From: Nitzschia sp. DOCU1 | Lineage: Eukaryota; Bacillariophyta; Bacillariophyceae; Bacillariales; Bacillariaceae | Reading direction: 5' to 3' | Assembly (NCBI GenBank): GCA_951394045.1 | Contig: OX595986.1 | Coordinates: 124,001 to 188,000, forward strand | Length of the DNA stretch: 64,000 bases | Shown here: positions 11,178 to 21,700 of the stretch, one piece after another | Position numbering within the stretch: position 1 is the stretch's first letter | Layout: every line of letters begins with the position of its first letter | Notes under the pieces: generated by a model | Databases searched by the model: none | Told to the model about the DNA's origin: nothing | The model's input: the letters and a program-made list of their open reading frames with translations, nothing else | Program-made: the position numbers and the translations under genes

Positions 11178-12956
11178 ATGACAAAAGAAGACTTGAAAAC
11201 GGGCAATCACTATCAACACAGCTGGGAACCTCGTGTGGCCAAGTTGATTGTCGAGCGTCTTAAAAAAGAAGCTCAAGCAGATCCCCCCGCCCAAGTGGAC
11301 GACCCCGCTTTGATTCGAAATGACGATGATGGCACCGAAGGACCCAGTTACTCCAAACCCTTCTTGGTAGCACTAGTGGGGATTCCAGGAGGTGGTAAAA
11401 GTGTGAGTTCCTTAGTGTTGGCCACTCTATTAGAAGAACAGGGCATTCCCACCATGATCATGCCACATGATGGATATCACTTGCCCATGGATCAATTAAG
11501 ACAATTTCCAGAATCACAAGACATGATTTATCGACGAGGAGCACCTGATACCTTTGATCCTGTAGCCTTGAAGAGAGATTTGGATCGGATTCGGAATAAT
11601 AGCATGGCTGAAGAAGGTTTGATCATGGTACCTGGATTTGATCATGCTAGAGGAGATCCAGAACCAGGAGCGCATGCCTTTGATAGAAATTTTCATAAAG
11701 TCGTCATTGGAGAAGGATTGGTAAGATTCACAACGACGACAAGCCACCCAACGAATAGATAGTCATGACTCACTCCCTCTTGTTCTTTCTTGTCTCAGTA
11801 TCTACTACACGACAGTGATGGTTGGGAAGGCATTTCGTCCTTTTTCGATCTCAAAGTCTTTATTGATTCCAATATTGACAATTGTATGGAACGACTCAAA
11901 ATTAGAAACTTGGCCATTCCTGGATATACACCCGAAGAAATTGTGGTACGAGTAGATGCGGTCGATCGAAAGAATGCACAAACCGTTCTATCCACTAAAG
12001 GACGAGCCGATTTGGTCGTCGAATCGATTGTCGCCAAACCCGACACGGATGAATTACAATCGCATCATTCCGGCATGGGACGTCATACTCGAGTACCATC
12101 CATGGAGGCACTCAACTTGATTGTTACAACCATGGATATGAATGGGGGTGGAGCGTCAGGAGTCTTTGATGAACCTTACCAACCGCATCATCGTCATCAG
12201 CGTAGCATGACTCTCACGGATTACGACTTTAGTAATGACCCACTCATGATGGACGAACCACTACCGCCCATGGCTCCACTCATTGGGACATGGGAAAAGG
12301 AAATGGCACAACAAATATTGGCCAAAATGAAAGAAAAACCCGATCAACGACCATTTATGGTGGGTTTAGTGGGAATGCCGGGTTCGGGAAAATCAGCGTC
12401 AGTATTCTTGCTGGCCAATGAACTCGAACAACAAGGCGTCATGAGTATGACCATGCCACACGATGGATACCACTATACATTGGACTATTTAAGGTCCTTT
12501 GTCAATGCGGAAGATGCCATTTATCGACGGGGAGCACCCGATACCTTTGATCCGTCCGCCTTGTATCGGGATTTGGATCGCATCCGCAATAATACCAATG
12601 GAGAAGATTTGATCAAAGTACCAGGATTTGATCATGCCAATGGAGATCCAGAACCCGATCAACACATTTTTGATCGAAATCATCATCACGTGGTCATTTG
12701 TGAAGGCTTGTATTTACTTCATGACGCCGATGGATGGAGCAACATTAAGGACTTGTTGGATTTTTCCATTTTTATGGATTCCGATGTCGATGTTTGTATT
12801 GAGCGCGTCAAGTATCGAAATCAATGCATTCCTGGATATACTATTGAAGAAATTATTGAGCGAGCAGAAGTGGTGGATCGACACAATGCGAATTTGGTAT
12901 TACATTCCAAGTATCGGGCCGATGTGGTTGTAGAATCGACGGCTACCAAAAAGTAA
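11178..12956 (+). CDS. Double P-loop kinase (two fused uridine-kinase-like domains)
   Basis: 566-residue protein of two homologous P-loop NTPase/kinase domains of the uridine-kinase/pantothenate-kinase-like class (resembling the YFH7/FrcK group). Exons 11178-11720 and 11799-12956; the 78-bp phase-0 intron joins GEGL to YLLHDSDGW. Walker A is GIPGGGKS at residues 68-75 and GMPGSGKS at 373-380. Both halves repeat the same blocks: MPHDGYH, YRRGAPDTFDP, DLDRIRNN, VPGFDHA-GDPEP, EGLYLLHD-DGW, IPGYT-EEI, VVES. A linker of about 70 residues separates them. Both Walker A motifs look intact, so both may be active. The small-molecule substrate is unknown. No intron is found at the matching GLY position of domain 2. 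Confidence 0.85.
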
Positions 12957-14178
12957 TACGAGCAGTGGCTCGAGCTACTAGTAGGATGCCAGCAGGAGAC
13001 TTCAATTGACGCAGCCGACGACGAGGAGGAGGAATGATGCAATGACCGGGAGAATCACAACAGCAGTGCATACATACGAGCCAACATGTGGTGCGATACC
13101 GAATCCATGCTGCACTACGACGACGGCGCGTAGCAACAGTCAGGAGGGGCGTTGTCGGCAACAGCAATGTAATGTATATGGATCATACGCCGCCATAAGC
13201 CGACTTTTGGTGGCGATACACTCTGTAAACTACTACTAGTAATAGCAGAAGAAGATATTTCTTGGTCGATTATTATTGGGAGGGGACGCTGGTGTTGTCC
13301 GTGCATGCTGCGATGTACAGTAATTCAGTGGCACTGCAATTGTCAAGGCAGGAGCTACTATGCATCATACTATTTTCGCCCCGATCAACAAGTGGAATGT
13401 TAACTGGTGATAGTACCACGATGCATGGCAATGCTGTAGTTACCACCAAGCAGCCACGACATGATGAAACAGGAAAAGTCATCGTCTACTATCATGGCCT
13501 TGGAATGCTATGGAAGGGGCCCAACAAAGCGGGGTCTTGTATGGAGAAATTGGGGAAGGAAAGTTGAACCACGACACGACGAATGAGAAATTGTAGAACA
13601 ACCCCTGCGGCCGATACGAAAGAACAAATCCTGAAGCCAAAGCTGCCCCCCAAATACGTGTAGGCGCCAAGAAGGCGAAGGATGCGTTGTGCTGTGTTTT
13701 GTGAAATTGGCGGGTGAACGTTGCTACTCTCTATGAGAGAATAGTCGAAATATTAGTAACGCTCTCCTCCTCTATGCTGGGTGTAGAGAAAACTGCTTCT
13801 AGTAGAGAGCTATAAATAGGTACTAGAGTTTAGTAACGAGGTCTCCTGGTGGTCCGCGACAAGAACACTAGGAGGGCAGAGCGCTATTGGGGTAGTGTGA
13901 CTAAAACATCTTATACTACTACTATGGGGATGACCACATCTTACGAGGACGAAGAAGTACTACTAGTCGCTAGTGGAGGAAGTGATGTTCATAACATCAA
14001 TCAAAAGCATGTGTTACACCACCCACATTCTTCTTGTTTCCCTCTCAAAAAAGTAGCTGAATTCGACTTCACCCCTCTAGTCGCCAAGTTTCCTAGCAAC
14101 GCGCTAGGGCGGCTGGTTCTTCCCTCTTCTTTGCGGACCCGGCGGCGGCGTGGTCCCAGCAGCACCGCCATGCTCTGC
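12957..14178. other. Intergenic region
   Basis: 1.2 kb downstream of the double P-loop gene. Several short open frames exist but none shows a domain or protein-like composition that I can support. Confidence 0.4.
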
Positions 14179-14646
14179 TTATATATTACTGTCTTTGTCG
14201 CCATCGTCCAACGGCAGGGACACCAAGAAAGAGCCTGTTCTTTCTTTTCCCATCTTGTGACTCAGCCCCCTGCGGCCGCCAGTCATTACTATTGATTTCC
14301 GACGTCTCGGAGACACCAACTTGTGGTCGTGATGGTCTTCGGGGGGAAAGGAGCAAACGGTAACACTGGTGGGAGAAGTAGTCTTGGGAGACATTACTTG
14401 CTCTCTAATCTCAAAAGAGTCGTCCCAACGAGCCATAAGTTGATTCTTTTGAAAGCTGCTGGATGGCGTGGGGGGTCTCCGTATAAAGCTGTTGTGAAGC
14501 GATTGAAACATTTGGGGGGACGCGTGGGATTTGGCAGAATCAACCTCAAGGGACATCGACTGACCCGCTGCTGTTTCTCGAAGTAGCTCCATCATAAAGG
14601 CGTGCATCATGGTGGTGGTAGTCGTATTGCTGCGTTGCCGTTTCAT
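14179..14646 (-). CDS. Small hypothetical protein, Ser/Thr-rich
   Basis: 155-residue open frame from a true ATG at 14646. The composition is protein-like rather than random: MKRQRSN start, a poly-Thr run, clusters of Met, FIRRPPTPSSSF, then ARWDDSFEIREQ and a basic SPRRRKS patch. No domain recognised; it is predicted mostly disordered and could be a diatom-specific phosphoprotein. The ARWDDS segment recalls TRWSDIS in the small gene at 16871-17350 on the same strand, though the match is too short to claim homology. An overlooked upstream exon is possible. Confidence 0.45.
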   Translation of the reverse strand: MKRQRSNTTTTTMMHAFMMELLRETAAGQSMSLEVDSAKSHASPQMFQSLHNSFIRRPPTPSSSFQKNQLMARWDDSFEIREQVMSPKTTSPTSVTVCSFPPEDHHDHKLVSPRRRKSIVMTGGRRGLSHKMGKERTGSFLVSLPLDDGDKDSNI

Positions 14647-16870
14647 TGTAATTGATCGGTTTAGAATTTATGTGATGTCTGCAATTCTCGAGCTCGCTGC
14701 GAGACACGACAGAAATGAAATAAGAGGGCCAACGAACAATTGTGCGACCTGCTTCCGGCTTTCTCTGAGTTCTCCCGCCACGACAAAGAACAATTTTGGG
14801 GAGCCTCATGTTCTTTTCACTAATTGTGAAACCAAACAAACATTACTGTTGGGGAGAATCAACTGGTCTTGCCTTCGCAAGTTCAATGACCACGGCATTT
14901 GATGACTCAGGCAATAGTGGAGACGAGCGACAACCAAGACATCGAAATTTATGGATGGTCTGGTGCCGTTCTTCGCATGCTTCTGTTTTGATACTTTGCA
15001 CAATTGTACTGGTAGGACAGATGCTTTTCTCCCGCGCGAATTCGCAGGGCTATTAGCCAACTTTCGTGGTTTCCAGTTTTCAGGAACGTTCCCCCACTCT
15101 GACACGTGCACGGAGATTGGGGGTTGTCAGAACCGCGACTTCACAAAAAAATCGAATGCATTCCAAGGGGTAGTTGTTGCCCGTCATCTCGCTTCCCCCA
15201 AAGATGTCGACGTCGCTGTCATTCGAAGCGTGGAGACGGGAACCCTTTTTCTTCGACCCAGACAGAAAAAATATGGGACGTACCGATCGCTACTAGTGCC
15301 TCGTCGGGGCGCGCGGCCCACGTGGGCCGATGTGGGCCGATGTGGGCCGATGAGCACGCTTCGTCGCGCAACAGAATGAGACCCTTGTCTCGCATCCTCT
15401 CGTCTCCAACTTTCAGGAATGAATATTCAGATATGATAGTTGGTCCTGATGACTCCTGTTTTGTTAAGATGTATGAGAAAAAGACTCAAACAACCGTCTG
15501 AATGCAGTGGTCCTCGCCAGAAATTGATAAATTCCCTCGCGCTGCGCGACGATGTGGGCCGCGTGGGCCGCACGTAGAAATGCTACTGGAAGCTACGGGA
15601 GGCCCACGTCCCAAGCGTCGAATTTTCGGCTACCAGCCATTATCTTCTTCCAAAGTAATGAAAAAAGATGCTTCATTATCCAAACCGTTTTTAACCTTTC
15701 ACTAAGAATAGTTATTGAATATGTGCCGAATTGGATTTTTGTCGGAAGACAAATTCAAGTGCTGCGAAGCCTCAACTTACGCCAGACATTTAGTCCAATT
15801 ACTCAAATCCCCCGATCAAATTCGAACTAGTCGTAGTCGAATTAGTCATCACGCGCTGTCATGCCGTGCAAAAAAACTGTTGGGGTTTGGTATCATGCTA
15901 AGCAACAGTTGACTCATGATTTTGGACCAGAGCATCAGGATATCATTTGACTATCTGTCCTGTTAGTGGTTTCTTTTGTTGTTGTTCCTGTGTCCTGAAA
16001 AACCTTGGCTCTGCGATCGTTGGAATGAAAATGGGATTTGCGAAAAAATCGTCGAAAGACATCGTCGCGCGTACGTGCCTGTACAGTTCCGTATGCGCAG
16101 ACCACGTGGGCAGAGGACCGCGGTTGATACTTTGAGTGTGATATCTACGTCAACTAATAGGATGAATAACTCTTCCCTCATATATACCTTTAGTTTACTA
16201 TGTTGGCTATTGGTTCGTGATGTTTTTTAGTTTGTCATCATGTGTCAAGGTAGCTTCGGATGTCGATGAATGTGATGGTAGCAGTGTACTCAGGTAGCTG
16301 CCAGTAGCTGCCAGTACATTTTCTACGGGGTTTTCCACATCTCTGCGCGTGGGCCGTGTGGGCCGTGGGCCGCGTGGGCCGCACGCCCCCGACGAGGCAC
16401 TAGAGAGGGAGTAGCTGTATCTCATTCATGTAGTTAATATTGTTAGCTAAGTAGAAAGTGAGGATGAAATGATTATTGTTCAAGACTGAAGCAGAGAAAC
16501 ATCTGAATATGGTTGCAATCGACCTCGTGGATATACTCTAGCTAGAGATAATAGAAGGTTGCTAGAAAAGCCTTCCTATTCCTGAACAGCAAGTCTGGCT
16601 CTTCCATCATGATGCTCCTGTTGAGCATCGCTTCGTACGTCGTCCCACGGGATTCCCTTTTTCGTCAAGAAAGCGGGCGTCGCGGAACAACTTTACAGTT
16701 GCTGCAGAGCCCTGGGTAAAATGCGGCGTCGAAGCCCCCTGGCGGTAGTTGCCAGTGGTATCTTTCCCCACGTTCAGCATGCCCTCGCCTCTCGACGGAC
16801 AAGGACAAGCAAGGCGACTCTTCTGACTGCGCGGCCTTGTCGCCATGGTTAGGCGGAAGTGTTGCCAAGA
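14647..16870. other. Repeat-bearing intergenic region
   Basis: Contains three clusters of the GTGGGCCG octamer and a long-range inverted repeat (listed separately). Open frames here are short and several follow the repeat, so none is called. Confidence 0.5.
15294..16402. repeat. Inverted repeat pair bounding GTGGGCCG clusters
   Basis: Arm 1 (15294-15321, TAGTGCCTCGTCGGGG...) and arm 2 (16374-16402, its reverse complement with about two differences) are 28-29 bp and 1.05 kb apart. GTGGGCCG-like units are tandem at 15317-15352, 15551-15577 and 16347-16387. The interval could be a non-autonomous foldback or MITE-like element. I found no convincing target duplication, so this remains a repeat description. 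Confidence 0.55.
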
Positions 16871-17350
16871 TTAATCTTCCTCGTTACGGCATGATTCCTC
16901 AACAAACCGTTGAGCCATAGCTACCGCCTCCTGAATCTCGGATGCATCGAACGAAGCTCGTCGAATGGGTGATATTGGCAGCAGTTCTTCCGATATGTCA
17001 CTCCACCTAGTCTCAGCTTTTCTGGATGATGCAAGCTGGAACAAACTCTTGGGCATTGGTTGGATATGCTTCTTGTAGCTCCCGATTGTAAACGAGTTGG
17101 CTTTTCTGGGCACGGAGGACGATCTGTCCATCACAACAGGATGGACAGAGGGGGGTGGTGGAAAAGATGGGATTTGGCTGTCGATTGATCCACTAGATAA
17201 ACGTAGTGCCGCCGATGATTCACCGGTGTCTTCAGTTGACTTGGATATGTCGGACAGCCTGCCCTGATGTGTCTTCGCATTGTCTGATGCCACGAGATAC
17301 ACTGACGAGGGGAGATTGGACCCTCCAAAGAACTTTTCCAATGCATTCAT
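16871..17350 (-). CDS. Small hypothetical protein, Ser/Pro-rich
   Basis: 159-residue frame from the only ATG (17350, MNALEKFF). The frame stays open further upstream to 17671 but without another ATG and with less protein-like sequence. Features: low-complexity Ser-rich centre, FPPPPS, RSSSVPRKANSF, a TRWSDIS segment, PIRRASFDASE (a basophilic kinase-type site) and an acidic helix-like C-terminus. No domain recognised. It could be one exon of a longer gene. Confidence 0.45.
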   Translation of the reverse strand: MNALEKFFGGSNLPSSVYLVASDNAKTHQGRLSDISKSTEDTGESSAALRLSSGSIDSQIPSFPPPPSVHPVVMDRSSSVPRKANSFTIGSYKKHIQPMPKSLFQLASSRKAETRWSDISEELLPISPIRRASFDASEIQEAVAMAQRFVEESCRNEED

Positions 17351-18249
17351 GACGGAAATGTCGCTCCAAAGGGAAGGCGATGGTAATGAAGATGTTGGTT
17401 GTCCGTTGTTTGGGTTACCGGTAGATTGATGCTCAAGGTGTAGAAGTAGCGAATGCTTACGTTGAGCGATCGCCGCGAAAAAGTAGCGTTTGATCTGGTA
17501 ATGCGAAAGAAGTCCGAAATAGCGCAAGGTAAAAGTCCGTGTTGATATTTTTGTGTCGATGGGAGCGCAGAATACCCAGTGTAATTTGATTTTTCGCCGA
17601 TAGTACCTGGTGTGACTGATATCCAGCAAGATGTCGAACGCAAAACTTTGTTTATTAGTGGTGGTCTCCAATTAACCGGCATCATATGCTGTTGATCCAA
17701 GAATGTTCCAATAGCCCGGAATGAAGTATGAAACATGCGGTTGTAAATGCTAAGCCCCACTCCGAACTTCATCACTAATAATTGCAACATTTAGGACCAC
17801 TTCGGGGCAATTCTAAGTGGCTATTGACGGGGAGGTTGATTTTGCATGCATTTTTCAAAGTCGCATGCTGACTTCCATTCTCTCGAGTTACCAGGTAAGA
17901 GGATGGAAGGGCTTTGGTATTCCTGGCATTCTCCTCTGTAGTAACAAGGGAGCTGGCAGTAGCGCAAGACGTGGAATTTTCGAGAATGATAGTACTACAG
18001 GTAATAATGTTCGAGGAAGTCGAGTGAGGTCCCTTTGTGTCAAGACCCTAACAGTTTATTCCAGAACCCTAACAGTTTATTCCAATAAAAACGTGAAAAG
18101 AGGGCTCTTTTGGACGGAAACAGCGTAGTTCCTTCAGAACCCTATCAAGTGCTACCTACGTGGCCGACGGTTGGCCAGTCGAATAGTAGAGAGGTAACCA
18201 ATAGATTCGAGGAAGTCGATTGTGATAGAAAGAGGAATAGGATCGAACA
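17351..18249. other. Intergenic region 5' of the retrotransposon
   Basis: Noncoding. It holds a two-copy 21-bp-period direct repeat, ACCCTAACAGTTTATTCCA at 18045-18063 and 18066-18084, and two CGAGGAAGTCGA-type motifs (near 18012 and 18209). Confidence 0.5.
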
Positions 18250-18254
18250 CTATT

Positions 18255-18602
18255 TGTTGGACGCGATATTTCGCGACGATGAATCACATGAATCAAGAGT
18301 ACTGAATTAGGCGCGGATAGTGACCGCTGAAGCACGAGTCAAATACGACTGAATCAGACAACTACAACTACCCGAGATTTCTATGGAGAGATGAAGACAT
18401 TCGAAGAAAAATTGAAAGAGGATGAAGAAAGAGACAAAAGGACAATACGAGAAATAGCTCATACTTTCTATAATATCTTAGACTCGACGACTATCACCAG
18501 ATCTACCTGATTTTTTACTTCTACCGAGATTCTATTTCATTCACGGACTGTTCAAGAGACAGACGGAGCGATACCAGGCGCTACGTGAATTGAATTTCAA
18601 CA
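18255..18602 (+). repeat. 5' LTR of the copia element
   Basis: 348 bp, TGTTGG...TTCAACA. Should contain the promoter and polyadenylation signals; a TATAATATC stretch lies about 215 bp into it. The base at 18373 is C where the 3' LTR has A. Confidence 0.95.
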
Positions 18603-18741
18603 TATTATAGAAAGTACCGGCTGAAGAGTCGAAAAGCAACTTTGTGGAGATCCGAGCCGTGGAAAAGGTTCGAAGAAGACGCCAAGTGCGCACGTTACTG
18701 AACTTTGGAAGAAGTCGAATTGTCAACAAGTTTATCCGACC

Positions 18742-21700
18742 ATGAGCGGTCGAGGAAAAGGAAATTTTCGGTCCAAAGACCATCGAAGGAACGGACCAGG
18801 GCGTGGAGCCAACAAGAGCAAGCCGGCGGCGAAGAAGTCCGTCGAAGACTACGTTTACTATTTGGGATCATCGAAACAAGCATCAGACTATGAGACGACA
18901 ACTGAGTACCTCATCAACCACATTCAGCAAACGTTTGACTACGGCGATGATATCGCAGAATCATTGAGTACATTGAAGGATGTCGATCTATCGATTCACA
19001 AGCCTACATTGCAGGTCAGCAGCGAGACAGACAACGATAAGAAAAACGCCGAAAACGAGCAATTTAAGATGGAATTCAAGGAAAAGTTTGCGATCTACAT
19101 GAAGCGAGTGGAGGCTTACAGCAAGAACCAAGGCAAAGCTTTCGCATTCCTATTGGATCGTTGCTCGAAAGGCATGAAAGAGAAGATACAAGCTCGTGCC
19201 GATTACGAAACATCAATCAAACAGAATCCACGGGAATTGCTGAAAGCGATCAAGCAACATGCGTTGAACTATCAAGAGAGTCGATACAACATGGCGATCG
19301 TGTACGATGCATTCACTGCGGTGCATACGACTACGCAGAAGGAAGGAGAAACACTACAAGAGTACACAAAGAGGTTCAGGGTTGCCAAAGAAGTGTTGGA
19401 ATCGCACCTCGGCGGGCCTGTGATTATTTCGAAAATCGCAAAATCAATGCCCGGGTATGCCGACAGTGCAGAAAAGAAAGCCGCATGTGAAAAAAGGGCA
19501 TATGAACAATACATGGCCTATGTATACATGAAGAACGCCGATCAGGGCAAATATGGCTCGATCCTGACTGGTTTGTCGACACAAAAATCCCTTGGAAACG
19601 AGCAATATCCGAAAACGATCACCGACGCAACGAACGTTTTGAGCAATCATCGTTTTGACAACTACAAGCAATTGAAGAGCGAACGCAAGTCAAAGAAAGA
19701 CGACAAGGACAAGGAAGAAGACAATCCCAAGCTATCTTTTGCGCAAGCTAATACGGTGTGCTACTGCTGTGGCAAGCCAAATCACAAGTCAAGTCAATGT
19801 CGATTGAAAGAGAAAATCCCGAAGGACGAATGGGCAATCAACAAAGACCCCAAACTCAAGGAATCAGCGCAGGCTCATGTTCAGACAGAGAAGACCGAAA
19901 GCAATGAGTCGACGAAAGGGAATATCGAAACTGCAAAAGCAGAGGCATGGGCCGGAGTACATTTTCAATTCTATCAAGCGGACGAGATGCGCAACATGAT
20001 CCTACTGGACAACGAGAGCACTACCAACGTGTTCTGCAACGCATTAATGGTGGAGAACATTCGCGAGACCCCAGACAAACTTTACCTGACCACGAGTGCA
20101 GGAGTGATGACAACAAACCTGAAAGCGACGCTACCTGGCTGGGGCGACGTCTGGTTTGATCCTGCGACGGTGACGAATATTCTAAGCTTTGCGCAAGTCA
20201 GGGACCGGTACCGTGTGGAATACAACTACGACGACGATGTCTTTAGAGTGCATCTTGGCACTAAAATGGTGGAATTTGAAAGGACTCCCGTCGGACTATA
20301 CGGATTCAAGCCTAAGTTGAAAGGCGAGATGAAAGAAGAATTGCGATTCTTGACGACATTGGAAGAGAACAAAACTTTCTATACCCCGCGACAATTTGAG
20401 AGAGCAAAGAGAGCCAGAGACCTGTACCATGCATTGGGAACGCCATCGATCAAGGATTTCAAGGCAATGATCACAATCAACGCAGTCAGAAACAATCCAG
20501 TTACTGTCGACGACATCAAAATTGCGGAAGAAATATTTGGACCCGACATCGGTACATTGAAAGGCAAGACTACGCGAGCCAAACCAGCACCCGTGATTTC
20601 GGATTATATCGAGATACCGAGAGAGTTGATTGACGCGCAACGAGACGTCACTTTGTGTATGGATGCAATGAAAGTGAATGGATTGTGGTTCCTAACTACA
20701 ATTTCAAGGCATATATACTACCGCACAGCGCAATACACGGAGAATCAAACAGTTGAATGTTACCGAGAAGCACTGCGATCAGTTATTCAAATCTACAATC
20801 GAGCAGGTTTCCAAGTGCGACGCATTCATTGCGACAACGAATTTGTTGAGATTATGGATCAATTGATTGAAGACCCCGAATTCGACATTGAGATCAACTA
20901 CGCCAATCCGCAAGAGCATGTTCCCGAAGCAGAACGCAACAACAGAGTGTTGAAAGAGCGTGTACGGGCAGTATACCATCGACTACCCTACAACCGACTT
21001 CCCCGTACAATGGTGAAAACAATGGTGTCCGAAGCAGCGCGCAAACTGAATTTCTTTCCGTCAAAGTACGGCGTTTCGAGATTCTATAGCCCGCGCATGA
21101 TATTGCACCAACAAGCGCTCGATTACGACAAGCATTGCAAGTTTACATTTGGGACTTACGTGCAAGCGCATGATGAACCGCAACCGACCAATACTCAGCA
21201 AGCACGAACTTTGGATTGTATTTACTTAAGGCCTACTGGAAACGCGCAGGGCGGACACGAGTTATTTCATCTCCCGACAAATCGCATCATCGTGCGACGC
21301 AACGTTACCCCAATTCCAATTACCCCAGCAGTTCTCAAAGAAGTGGAAGCATTGGCCGCAAATCAGAACATGCCAAATGGACTTAAGATCCAAAACAAGA
21401 CGGGCAATATATTGTTTGACAGCACCTGGATTGCAGGAGTGGATTTTGACGAAGAAGAATTTGATGACGAAAGTTACGACGAAGATGACGCTTCGAGTGA
21501 CAACGAAGACGATCACGATCTACATGACGAAGATTATTTCGATGACAACGGCGACGGAGAAGGAAATCTTGACGAGCCGAATGATGATAATCAGCAAGAC
21601 GAAGAGAATGTTGGAGACGAAAATAACGTGGAGAACAATGAACAAGCTGACGAGGAAGCCAACGACGACGACAATAATGCGAGCGACGGCAACGAAGACA

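Noticed and set aside
16607..16868. Two overlapping minus-strand frames of 67 and 79 codons
   Set aside because: Both read partly protein-like but have no domain, and neither joins the gene at 16871-17350 through a recognisable splice site.
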